This document shows positions 43,405 through 54,077 of a stretch of 64,000 bases of DNA, piece by piece. Numbering within the stretch: the stretch's first letter is position 1; each line of letters begins with the position of its first letter. Under the pieces are notes generated by a model. It was not told the origin of the DNA, did not search any database, and saw only the letters and a list, made by a program, of their open reading frames with translations. The position numbers and the translations under genes are program-made. Source of the DNA: Chloranthus sessilifolius (lineage: Eukaryota; Streptophyta; Magnoliopsida; Chloranthales; Chloranthaceae); contig CM037598.1 of assembly GCA_021018995.1 (NCBI GenBank), positions 44,570,685 through 44,634,684 on the forward strand. The letters run 5' to 3'.

Positions 43405-45256
43405 TGTTGAGAACTAGAAAATACCATTTTCCACCCTTTAACTTGGGCCTTGATAGACCCTTGAGAGAACTAAATAAGTGTTTTAAGTGCTTGTGTTACA
43501 GCTAACAATAAAGACAGGCTTAACCATGAAAGCAACCTAAAAGTGCCAAAAAGATGATAATCCATGTCGATCCAAAGGAAGAAAGAGAAGGGGCAACCTC
43601 ACTAGCTGTCAAAATGCCTGAACTGAAGAGGCAAAGACTTGGTCTCAACCCAAAAAAGAAATGTGGAGCAATTCGAACAGAAAAATGCACTACAGAGTGC
43701 TTTTCGAAAAGAATCTGAACATTTCGAAAAGAACCTGAACTCTGTGAAAAGAACTAAAAGCTCCAGGCTTAGTTTTCGAAGAGCACCTGAACTCTTCGAA
43801 AGGATGATTGACCTTTTCGAAAAGAAGAGAACTCCTTCGTAACTAACTTTGTGAAAAGAGCTTCAGAGTCACAAGATTCATAAAAGTTCCCTAAACTATG
43901 CGAAACGGTATTCTGGAGATTCCTAGCTTTTGCAAGGGTAATTCAATAATCTTTTTCATGCATCCCAATGCATTTAAAAACCTAGGGACATTCCAGAAGA
44001 TTCTAAGCACGAAGCGAAGGCATATTCCACCCCATGTGAGCACCCGAAGATGAAATCATTTGGCGGGAACTTCTAGAAGCTCTAACAGATTTTCAAATTG
44101 TATAACAGAATTGATGCTTATGTCACCTGATTGGCTGAACCAGATCGAGCAATTCTGATTGGCCAGAACAGATCTAGATCCTTGTGCTCGACTACCATTG
44201 GTTGATACAGATCTGAGCACTTCTGATTGGTCGATATGCATCTGAGCTAGACCTGGGGAAAACTATAAATAGATGAATCATTTGCCCAATTTGGGTATCC
44301 AGATTTTGAGTTTCATTCCTATTCCCCCATTTCCAAATCAGCTAGTTTGTCTGAAACCCCTGTAATAGCCTAACTTTTACTTGCAATTGAGAGCTGTGAG
44401 ATACCTCTGTAATTCAAAAGAAAATTGTATTCAAGACTACAAATCTGAGAGCTGTTTAAGCCGTGCTCTGTAATTGTAATGGTGAATTTGAAAAGGTTGT
44501 TGTAACCGTACATTCTCAATTGGATTCGTGTAAAGGATTCCCTCTGATCTCCTTATTGCACCAAACTCCTTTAGATTTACTATTTTTCATGCAATTTCCC
44601 CTGATTCATTAACCCTGTGGGAATTAGTGTTTGTAACCTAATCTCTCACAGCATTTGTAGTGATATTTCTTGTTCTAAATTAAGGGTTTAGATTAAAGAC
44701 TATTGGATGGTCTGTGGCCATTGAAGTGGACAGACCATAGCCATAAGCCTAAATCTAATCCTTGAGTTAGATTTATTTCTCTTACATCTGTGCTTGTAAG
44801 CAGATGAAGATTGGATCATCTCTCATTTGATCTGCAGTCATTCTCATTGTGTTTCAAGGACCAAATCAAAGTTAGATATTATTTCTCCATTTTTATAAGT
44901 TTACATCAAAATTCCCCCAACTCAGATCTGGATCATTTAGTGTAACTTTTACTTTTATCATTTAGTTAACGTGACAAATTCAACCTCCCATCTTATGTGC
45001 TCTGTAGATAGGATAAGAGGCCAGATCTGGTAGCTCAGATCTGGAGGTTTATCTTGCATTTTAAACAAATTTCCTGTGGATGATCTTTTACTCACTTACA
45101 TTTAAAACTTGTTACAATTGGCCCTGATCTTGCAGGCTAATTCACTTCTCTCTATGCTGATGTTTCTTTATTCTTTTTCCCAGATTCAGTATAACTTAGC
45201 ATTTGTAAACCTGTTTCCAAAACACAAATAAATCATGCACACTCAGAACCCCAACA
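43405..45256 (+). repeat. 3' LTR of element C
   Basis: 1852 bp, TGTTGAGAAC to CCCCAACA. It includes the TTTTCGAAAAG cluster (43670-43915), TATAAATA at 44264-44271 and the 32-nt hairpin at 44707-44738. It lacks the solo LTR E and so shows the empty site. Confidence 0.95.
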
Positions 45257-45261
45257 GCAGC

Positions 45262-47715
45262 TAAGACAATTAAGTCGAGGAATGAGCTATCATCCAAAGC
45301 TCAGTAGAGAATATTGCATTGTTATTTCATATTGACAGTTTATCACTTTTTCATAGAAGAGCATAAAATAACATACGATTAACATGATGAAAGGCTGAAA
45401 TTATTCATGGTATAACAAGTGTGAGAAACAAATTGAACTGAAAATACATGCTGGCAAAAACAGGAAATGAACATGGTCAAGCTCCTGAGTTTGCGGGATC
45501 AGTTGTCAAGCTCTCGAGTTAGCGGGATCACTTCGACGAGAATAATTCAAGCTATCAAGTTAGCGGGATCACTTGTAAAACTCCCGAGTTAGCGGGATCA
45601 CTTGGACGAGAATAATTCAAGCTCTCGAGTTTGTGGGATCACTTGATTTACACTGGAGCAATAGCATATCAAAAACATTGAATTTAAAAGGGTCTGAGTA
45701 CTGACTCACGTAGATTGACCAAGAAATTTATTTGCATGTATGGCTTTATGATGCAATGTAATCAAAACTGTCACAGCTAGATAATAGCATTATTTATATT
45801 CAATGCAGAGTTCTTTACTAATGCTATATATTTATATCACTTTTCTCATCAGATTTCTAGCAATTCAGACTTTTATATTTCAGAGCTAATCAAGTCCATC
45901 AGCTTACATAAAACTCAAATTTTTCTCCTATTATGTTATTCAGTACTATCATGAATATTCATCAATTTCTTTCTATGAAAACTAGTGACAATGCATATAC
46001 AAGTATAAAATACCAACGTTAATTCCCTACCTGTGTGCATCAAATTTTATGTGTACTATCGTTGTTGATGCACGCTCAGGCATCTGAAGACCTTATGCGA
46101 CGTTCATTTCTTCACAATAGTTTAAGTGCTCCATGTGGCACCAAGCTAGTAATAATAGATTTATTTTAATAAACTAATATTTTATAGATGACCCAGGGGG
46201 TTATACATGGCTCACAGTGGACCAAGCTGAAAATAGGCAAGCGTCATGGACTCAAGGTCCAAAGTGCAGAAGATGTAGGCCAACCTACAAAAACCCAGAG
46301 CTGGGGAGGTTGCCGCAGCAACACACAGTACTTGCCGCGGCAAGCCCTTCAGCTGGCTTGCTTGCCGCGGAAACCTTATAGTGTTGCCGCGGCAAGCCTG
46401 TCTATGTTTGGCTTGCTGGGGTTTTGTTGGGTTCTTCTTGACCTTATGATTTGCAGTACTTTTCCTTGATATGTTTTTCTATTTATTTCTCTTCATATAT
46501 ATATCTATACATATATATTTATACTAGCTTTGTATAAATCTGTAGCAAGTTGCTATATATATATATATTTGTTTTCCTATTTTGAGATTTACAGATCTTC
46601 AATGAAGATCCGGAGTGCAATGATCTGCACTCTACTTCATTTCATATTTAGGCTAATTTCTGAGCTAAAGTTCTTTCTGATCACCTCTTTTGTATACAGA
46701 CAAACAATTAACTAACCTTTTGGAGAATTTGTGTTAACACTCGACCATCGATGCCGTTTTTGCCGAGTTGAGAGTGATGAGATTGTTACAACGAAATGCT
46801 ACTGTGGATTTCACATAAGTTAGCCTCAATCTAGTGGATGCAAGAAGAACAATTGAATTTGCGGAATTCTGAAATGCAAGATGGTTGCATATGGTATTAG
46901 AGGTAATAAGGACTGAGCAGGGATCACTGTATGTGATCCATGGTCTTTAGCTTTGGAGACCCTAGGTGTAGGATTCTCTTGCCATGAAACTTAAAGGAGG
47001 AAGATGTCGGCTCTGTTTAGAAAGTTTATAAGGGATTGATGCACTTTGCGTGCATGAACCCGTAAAGTGACTCATGTGAGTCGTGTTACAATTTTCTCAT
47101 GCAAGTAGCTTATAAGCTACATTAAGATAACCTCCTATGAGGGCCACCATATATATATGTAGTTTGTTACCGAAAAAACAAAACCAAGAAAATCTATTGT
47201 ATATTGCTTGAACCGGTTTTAGTTGCTAAGCATTTTAGTATATAAAACAAAACAGGGAGAATTACTTGTATGTGTTTTCAAACACTTGTGTAAGTTGAAA
47301 ACAAAACAAAATTCTAGTGTTTATATTTTTTTTTGTTTCAGGTAAGACAAAATGGGAAAACTACCAATGGCCTCCTTCTCTCTTCTTGGTTAGTTTTAAA
47401 ACGAAACTAGCTACATTATAAGCTTGAATCTTGGCTATAATTCCATGCAAATACTCACACGTTTTGGGTCTGTATAGGCAGATAAAACCAATCGATTTTG
47501 GCTTCAGCTTAAAATGTAGATACTACTGATTAGGTATAAGAACCTGATTATTGATTAAATTTGTATTATTATAATATGGTTGTATCTAGTTTGAAGCCCA
47601 ATGTCAAATGTCTTACTTTGTGCACAGATTTATCGGTTAGTTTAGTGAGGTCCTTACATGTGAGTGACCTGACCAAACTCTTACCACTACAGTGTTAATT
47701 CTGGGAATCGTTACA
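45262..47715 (-). repeat. 3' LTR of T, main piece
   Basis: Continues T's LTR after element C and aligns with 56066-58534. Minus-strand TATAAATA is at 45829-45836. Four TTGCCGCGGCAA-type words lie at 46310-46395, upstream of the TATA box in transcription order. AGCTCTCGAGTTAGCGGGAT repeats lie at about 45478-45640. Confidence 0.9.
46310..46395 (-). promoter_or_regulatory. TTGCCGCGGCAA palindromes in U3 of T
   Basis: TTGCCGCAGCAA (46310), TTGCCGCGGCAA (46332, perfect 12-bp palindrome), TTGCCGCGGAAA (46362) and TTGCCGCGGCAA (46384). The other LTR has diverged forms at 57117, 57139, 57169 and 57191. The same word occurs four times before ORF3 of T. Confidence 0.65.
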
Positions 47716-47729
47716 TTCCCCCCTATGTT
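47716..47729 (-). other. Polypurine tract of T
   Basis: Minus strand ACATAGGGGGGAAT abuts the 3' LTR start TGTAACG, and CGAGGACGAAAATGCC stands just upstream, as usual for Tekay elements. Confidence 0.8.
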
Positions 47730-48164
47730 AGGCATTTTCGTCCTCGAAAATCAATCGAGACTATCTGGGTAATAGTAAAGCTGCAGTGTTCATACTATCT
47801 GTGGTGTTTTATTCACCAAATTTATCACAAGACAAGATGAATCATTAAACAGGCAAAACCAACATCAAAGCTACAGCTGTGAGAAAAAACTGAAATTTTG
47901 GAATTAACCACTCATGTGGCACCTGATTTCTGAGTTCATGTGTCTTACTGAACATAGAGTTATTTCTCTTTCTTGTGGCACCTGATGAGTAGTATTTGAA
48001 AAATTTTAACGTGGATGCTCAAAGGAACATTAGACCATTCACATACAAATACCAAAGTGAACTACTCCTTATCATTATTAAAACAAAACCGGTAGTATCT
48101 CAAACATCAGAATTTCTACAATCACTAAACTAAGTTGCCATAAATAGGCTTGGTTTATTTGAGA
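47730..48164 (-). other. 3' untranslated region of T
   Basis: About 430 bp between ORF3 and the PPT. No recognisable motif other than the CGAGGACGAAAA block at its end. Confidence 0.6.
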
Positions 48165-49526
48165 TTAATTCAAGTAATAATATTTACCAGGCTGATGATC
48201 TGTTTGCTGTTGGCCCGCTGAGGATGTACCAGCTTCCTGTTGTTGTTGTTGGAAGTCTTGCTGGAATTCCGGGACCAATAATGCTACGTTGCGGGTATAT
48301 TGGGTGATGTAGTTGCGCACCCACCCAATGTAAGTATTTACAGCACTTTGAAAGGTATGCTCCATCATGATATTCGTCGCTTCTTCAACATAATCGATAC
48401 GTTGATGAAGCATGTAGTGATTTCGATAAAGATTATCGAATTGAAGGAGGGTTTGCTCATGGTTTTCACGCATGAGCTGAACAAGGTCGGCGGTGGTGTA
48501 GGTCCCTTGAGCCAGAGGGACCGAATCGGGTCGAGGTTGGGGTTATCGTTGAGGAGGGACGGGGATTTCTTGGGATATTTCTTGTTGGACTTGGGGAGGA
48601 TGACGAATTTGTTTCGTTTGGCGGTTATTTACCGCTTGAAAAGAGGGTTGGTAAATATTTCTCCAAATTGTTGGGCTAAAGACCCGCATGTTATCAGTGC
48701 GGACCTCTTCGCCAACTGAGATTTGAAAGGGGATGAGATTGACACTATCAAAGTGTCCTTCAAACATGGGAGAGATTAGTCTAGGGTAGGGGCAAGAAGG
48801 CATGGAAGGTGACACGTTGCTTTATAGATGCTCATTGGCATACTTGAAGCCTTCCCAAACCACCCTAGGACCACTTATCCATCATCCTTCATGGACGGCA
48901 AAAAGAGCTTGTAAGAGAGCATCTTGGCGCTCTCGTTCATGCTGCATGGGGTACAAATAATATCGAAATATACAATCCAAAAATCACATCCGTTATGGTT
49001 ACTGGCTGTGACGTACGGCAAGACTATGGTCAGAAGCGATCTGACCATTAGTCATTTTCGAGGTGATGTGGTGAATTTTCGCATCCCTCTGTCAGGGTAT
49101 TTGTAGTCTAGAAGTGACGTCATAGTCAGCACTATAGTCCATTGCTTTCGCTATGTGCAGGATATTGAAATAAAATTTATGACCATCAATTTCGGTCTGT
49201 AATTGACCGACAGTAGTGGTGACGACCAGATTTTGATAAAATAATCAGACTAAACGGGGGTAAAATTGGTTATGGATCGGTTGATACAAGGCACTTAACT
49301 GCACATGTTCGATATAGTGAAGTGACCATGCAGTCTGGTTATTTGGGGTCAGAAGTTTATCGTCCACGATCCATTCTGGTTCCATCGCTTTCGCAGCCCA
49401 CCACGGAATGGGCTGTTCCGTCACTTCAGGTGGATCGATTGGCTCGCGTAAGGAAGAAGGGCCTTTGCCCTTTTCTTGAGCCAAGGACTTCTGGGGTTTC
49501 GACACGCGTACTTTTCTAGGTGGCAT
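48165..49526 (-). pseudogene. ORF3 of Tekay element T, broken
   Basis: On the minus strand the ATG at 49526 gives MPPRKVRVSKPQKSLAQEKG, a basic start like ORF3 of C. Then come ALYQPIHNQFYPRLV, a stop at 49245, and in the same frame LFYQNLVVTTTVGQL and FYFNILHIAKAMDY. This is the block seen as YPRLVQLFYQHL and LIAEVMGIP in B. After several stops, CPYPRLISPMFEGHF (about 48790) matches PLPYGRLITKLL of B. The C-terminal part (48473-48168) is Gln-rich with heptad-like sequence. Position (after the chromodomain, same strand, inside T's LTRs) shows it belongs to T. Confidence 0.7.
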
Positions 49527-50413
49527 TTTTGAATCTAAAAGATAATAAAAGACAAAACAAAACAAAAACAAGAGGAGGGAGTTTGCTTTGTTTTACCTCT
49601 AAGCTTCACAAAAATCAGTCGGAAATGAGAGTTAAATCATAAACAAAAGGGGTTGTTGGAGTAGATCAGGTAAATGCAACGGCTATGGATCTGATTTGAA
49701 GGTGTGCATGCATGAATCTTTGCTTGGAAGGTTGAAGAAGACGAAATATCCACACTTCTTTAATAGAAAACGGTTTAGAAATGGGTTTCGGACCCACCAT
49801 AACATAACAAAGTTGTCGCGACAACACTTTAAGCTTGCTGCGGCAAGTGACTTGCCGCGGAAACACTTAGCCCTTGTCGCGGCAAGGAGGTCTTGATGGT
49901 GAATGGCCCGAATTTCGGGGCTCTAGTGTTCTTAACAGGTAAGGGGTTTATAGAAAATATGTATTAGTAATTTTGATGTATTTTGCTATGTTAAAATTTT
50001 TTATTTCGATGAAATTTAATCCATTTTGCAATATTGTGTATACAATTATTATAAAAATATTATATTTGGCCATCAATGGCCCTTGGATTAGTCACTTGGG
50101 AAAGGTGGTAGTAATTTGGGATACACCTGCGCTTCGGTGTCCCATAGGTGTCACCATATACATTATTTTTTCATCATTTTATACAATTTATTTTTATAAT
50201 TTAATTGTATTTTAGTGTTAACATAAAATAATGCTATTTTTGAGGTTCAAGATTTATGACACTTAATTCATATACTACGTTGGATGTGATTCTTATATAC
50301 TGATGCAGGGCACATTAACAATAATTTTAAAACAAGATAAACTCATAATGGAAATAAGTTAAATTCATTTGACTATGTATATGTATACTGTAAGGGGATT
50401 TTCAGTACGTACC
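49527..50413 (-). other. Leader between pol and ORF3 of T
   Basis: Non-coding, AT-rich, with the palindrome cluster at 49813-49885. I see no clear TATA box between the cluster and the ORF3 ATG. Confidence 0.6.
49813..49885 (-). promoter_or_regulatory. TTGCCGCGGCAA-type palindromes before ORF3 of T
   Basis: Four 12-bp words in 73 bp: TTGTCGCGACAA (49813, perfect palindrome), TTGCTGCGGCAA (49835), TTGCCGCGGAAA (49852) and TTGTCGCGGCAA (49874). They match the words in T's LTR U3, which ties this leader and ORF3 to T. Confidence 0.65.
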
Positions 50414-51830
50414 CTATGGAAATAATCGAGGGTACTGAGCACGAATATCAGCTTTGCACTCCCAGGTAGCTTCATGCGATCCATGATTCTTCCATTGGAT
50501 CAACACGAGTGGATTCCATTTTGTTCTCAGAATTTGATCTTTGTGGTCCAAAATCTGACCTGGTTCTTCGGTTACCGTTAGATCTTGTTGGATGTCCAAC
50601 GGTTGATAATCCAACACATGCATCGGGTCACTGACGTATTTTCTCAGCATCGATACATGAAATACGTCGTGAATGCCTGCCAAGTGCAGAGGTAACGCGA
50701 GTCGATACGCTACTTCTCCTACTCTGCCTAATATAGGGAATGGTCCAACATAAAGAGGACTTAGCTTGCCTCGTTTCCCGAACCGCATCACTCCTTTAGT
50801 CGGAGAGATTTTTATAAAGATGTGCTCGCCAATCTATATATCATTTCATCAAACTAATAATATAGCTTTAATCAATTGATAAAAGGTTTATCAGGATCAA
50901 ATATTACCTGAAAATCAACACTAGTTCTTTTGAGATCAGCGTAACTCTTTTGTCGACTCTGAGCACTCTTCAATCGTTCCTGAATAATGTGAAGAACTGC
51001 ATTGGTGCTTTCTATCAGGTCAGGGCCTAAAATCAACCGTGCTCCAGCTTCTTCCCAGTTAATCGGAGATTTACATCAGTGTCCATACAGTGCTTCGAAT
51101 GGTGCCATACCGATGCTTGACTGGAAACTATTATTGTATGCGAATTCGATCAAGGGTAAGTGTTTATCCCATGAGCCTTGAAAATCGAGCATACAGGCCC
51201 TTAACATGTCTTCAATCACTTGATTAACCCTCTATGTCTTCCCGTCAGTCTGAGGATGAAATGTTGTACTGAAGTCTAACTTGGAACCTATACCTTCTTG
51301 GAAACTTTGCCAAAATCGCAAAGTATACAAAGGATCGCGATCCGACACGATGCTTACGGGTATCCCATGTAGTCGTACAATCTCTCTCAGATAGATTTCG
51401 GCTAGTTTTGATGTTGTATATCGCGTACTATAAGGTAAGAAATGCATCGATTTGGTGAGACGATCAACAATCACCCAAATGGCGTTGTAACCTTTCTGAG
51501 TACGGGGCAAACCAAGAATGAAATCCATGGAAATATTTTCCTATTTCCATTTTGGAATAGGCAATGGCTGTAGCAGACCAACAGGATGCTTGTGCTCGAC
51601 CTTTACTTGTTGACATGTTAAACACTTTGCGACATAATCCGCTACATCACGTTTTAAACAGTTCCACCAAAACATTTGTTTAAGATCCTGGTACATCTTG
51701 GTACTACTAGGGTGAATAACATATGCTGACTTGTGAGCTTCTTCAAGGATTTCTTGACGTAAAGCATGATCATCAGGGACACATACTCATCCTCGAAATA
51801 ATAATGACCCATCATCCTTGATTATGAATT
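50414..51830 (-). pseudogene. Integrase with chromodomain, element T
   Basis: Minus strand. The zinc-binding part reads VAKCLTCQQVKVEHKHPVG (about 51650-51590). The core (51528-51232) has MDFILGLPRTQKGYNAIWVI with the first Asp, IVSDRDPLYT with the second, and FHPQTDGKT. The third acidic residue region is decayed. The C-terminal part has RQKSYADLKR, then a 74-bp intron, then VMRFGKRGKLSPLYVGPFPI. The frame ends in a chromodomain (ILRTKWNPLVLIQWKNH, EATWE), which identifies a chromovirus. Chromodomains steer integration to marked chromatin. Stops make the copy inactive. Confidence 0.85.
50834..50907 (-). other. 74-bp spliceosomal-type intron in T integrase
   Basis: On the minus strand TTTTCAG/GTAATATTTG is the donor and GATATATAG/ATTGGCGAG the acceptor. 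The insert is AT-rich. Removing it joins ...TSVDFQ to IGEHIFIKISPTKG in phase 0, restoring the usual Ty3/gypsy integrase sequence without a change of frame. See the separate finding. Confidence 0.65.
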
Positions 51831-51858
51831 CTGGCTGTAGCCCACTTTATACCCCATG

Positions 51859-52370
51859 TTAGATGGAAATAAGCTCTGCATCTTGTATTTGGAGCTCTCT
51901 AATGTTATCAAAAAGTGGAGCTCGGATCATTACTGTAGCAAGCAAACCTCCATTTGCTATTGCTCGAAGAGTGGCACTCGATGATACAATATCATTGAGT
52001 AGTTTCCATCTTTGTAGTCTTGTAAGAAGATGAGATAACTGAGCTGAGGATTTACGGCTAAGTGCATCAGCTACAACATTGGCTTTACCGGGATGGTAAT
52101 GAATCGAACAGTCATAGTCTTTCAAAAATACCATCCACCTTCTCTGTCTTAAATTTAACTCTTTCTGAGGGAAGAGATATTTAAGACTCATGTGATCGGT
52201 GAAGATTTCGAAGGTTTCACCGTACAGATAGTGTCTCCAGATTTTCAATGCGAAAATAACTGCTGCTAGTTCTAGGTCATGAGTAGGATAATTCTTCTCA
52301 TGATCTTTCAACTGACAAGAATCATACACAATTACGCATTCCCATTGGTTCAACACACATCCTAACCCAC
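51859..52370 (-). pseudogene. RNase H of element T
   Basis: Minus-strand frame 52356-51859: [52 protein letters not shown] and [15 protein letters not shown]. These are the standard chromovirus RNase H and tether motifs. The N-terminal DASxxGxG part is decayed upstream. Confidence 0.9.
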
Positions 52371-53219
52371 CGTATGAGGCATCACTGAAGACAACCTAAC
52401 CACCACTGCAAGATGGTAATGCTAGAACAGGTGTGAAAGTAAGTCTTCTTTTCAATTCTTGGAAACCTTGTTCACACGCCTTAGTCCACTCGAATTTAAC
52501 ATTTTTTCGAGTGAGCTGCATGAGTGGTCCAGCAAGTCGTGAAAATCCTTCCACAAAGCGTCGATAATAACCTGCAAGACCAAGAAAACTTCAGATCTCG
52601 TTACGGTTTGTGGTTGCTTTCACTGTACTACAGCTTCAATCTTTGCAGGATCAACCGTGATACCTGCTTTAGATATAATATGCCCCATAAAACTGACTTG
52701 ATTCAACCAGAAGTCGCATTTATTGAATTTAGCATACAACTGCGAATCTCTCAGTGTTTACAATGCCAGACGCAAATGATCTTCATGCTCTGTCTTTGTC
52801 ATAGAATAAATAAGTATATCGTCGATGACTACCACGATACACAAATCAAGATAAGGTTTTAAGACTCTATTCATCAAGTCCATAAAAGCAGCCAGTGCAT
52901 TGGTCAACCTGAAGGGCATGACAAGAAACTCGTAATGACCATAGCGTGTTTGGAAAGCTATCTTTGAAATATCTTCAGCTTTCACCTTCATCTGGTGATA
53001 ACCTGATCGTAGGTCAATCTTTGAAAAGCACCACGCTCCTTGTAGCTAATCAAAGAGATCATTGATTTGAGGTAGCAGATATCTATTCTTGATCGTTAAT
53101 TTATTGAGTTGATGATAATCAATGCAGAGGCGCATTGAAACGTCCTTCTTCTTCATTAATAACACCAGTGTGCCCCACGGAGACACACTCGGTCTGATAA
53201 AGCCTTTATCAAGAAGCTC
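52371..53219 (-). pseudogene. Reverse transcriptase of element T
   Basis: Minus strand. The fingers and palm are spread over 53219-52371. The frame 52991-52758 has [20 protein letters not shown] and the catalytic box [13 protein letters not shown] (VIDD, usually FIDD). A TAG near 53048 replaces the expected Gln in the LFDQLQGA block, and further stops follow. It is inactive. Confidence 0.9.
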
Positions 53220-53910
53220 TTATAATTTCTCCTTGAGCTCTTTCAATTCTGCCGGCGCCATTCTATATGGTGCTTTTGATACTGGGTCGGTACCTAGAGC
53301 TAACTCAATTGCGAATTCAACTTCTCTGTCAGGTGGTAGTCCTGGTAGTTCATCAGGAAACACGTCACGATATTCACAAGCAATAGGTACATTTGAAAGT
53401 GAAATTTCCTTCTTTTTCTCCTCATCACTTTGTATTAAAGCAATATACCCTTGAGCACCATCATCAAGCAATTGTCGTTCTTGAATTGCAGATATCAACA
53501 AAAGGTTCGTTGATGGTACGCCATAAAATTTAGCTGACACCTTCTTTTGTGGGCGAAAGGAGACAATCTTCTTGCGACAGTCAACGTTTACATGGTGAGT
53601 GAACAACCAATCCATGCTAAGGATCACGTCGTATCCTTGCATTGGTAACAGGATCAAATCAGCTATCACTTCATATCCCCAATAATCCTTGATGGATACG
53701 ATAATCGACCGGTATACTTTGTCAGTCGTGATAAATTGTCCAGTCGGAAGTGTAACATCGAGAATAAAGTCGAGAGGTTCTAGAATACCTCCTAACTTCT
53801 TTAACTTTTCAGCAAACTGGGGTGTAACAAACGAGTGTGTAGATCCGAGATCTATCAAGACTCTGCGTCGTAACACAAATAAGCATCTTTTGGGTATAGT
53901 TGTAAAATAC
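53220..53910 (-). pseudogene. Protease and protease-RT linker of element T
   Basis: The frame 53876-53220 begins next to VLIDLGSTHSFVTPQFAEKL, the retropepsin box with Asp in DLGST. It continues with GYDVILSMDWLFTHHVNVDC, a hallmark of chromovirus protease, and the linker IACEYRDVFPDELPGLPPDR leading to RT. A one-base shift lies between here and the preceding exon (about 53870-53900). Confidence 0.9.
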
Positions 53911-54077
53911 CTAAGGTATACAAACTAGTGTTAGCTAGATTACTTATAAGTATCAAATAATAGTATGTTATTGGAGGAATTTAGAATGTAATTTTCCTAA
54001 TTTACGATATGCACCTTTTCTATCAAAAATGTTCATTAATTTAAATTTGTTAACATAAAAATAATGGACAACCATAC
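53911..54077 (-). other. Candidate 167-bp intron between gag and protease of T
   Basis: Minus strand CAAG/GTATGG ... ACCTTAG/GTATTT. The stretch is AT-rich with in-frame stops. Joining the flanks gives DIIQGILQLYPKDAYL, which resembles the usual gag-protease linker of chromoviruses, but a one-base shift follows before the protease box. Plausible, less certain than the integrase intron. Confidence 0.4.

Larger units (their letters stand above)
29443..45256 (+). mobile_element. Athila-like element C, nested in the LTR of T
   Basis: Order: 5' LTR 29443-32807 (holding solo LTR E), PBS 32814-32831, gag 33006-34533, pol 34806-38476, leader, ORF3 39189-41638, internal PPT 41796, twin hairpin 43252, PPT 43392-43404, 3' LTR 43405-45256. 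TSD GCAGC is at 29438-29442 and 45257-45261. The LTRs are nearly identical in the parts I compared, so insertion is fairly recent. Gag, RT and ORF3 still carry frameshifts or stops. Integrase is open over its full length. Confidence 0.95.

Noticed and set aside
49245..49571. ORF3 of T as part of a separate nested Athila insertion
   Set aside because: I found no LTR, PBS, PPT or TSD around it, and its leader carries T's own TTGCCGCGGCAA words, so it belongs to T.
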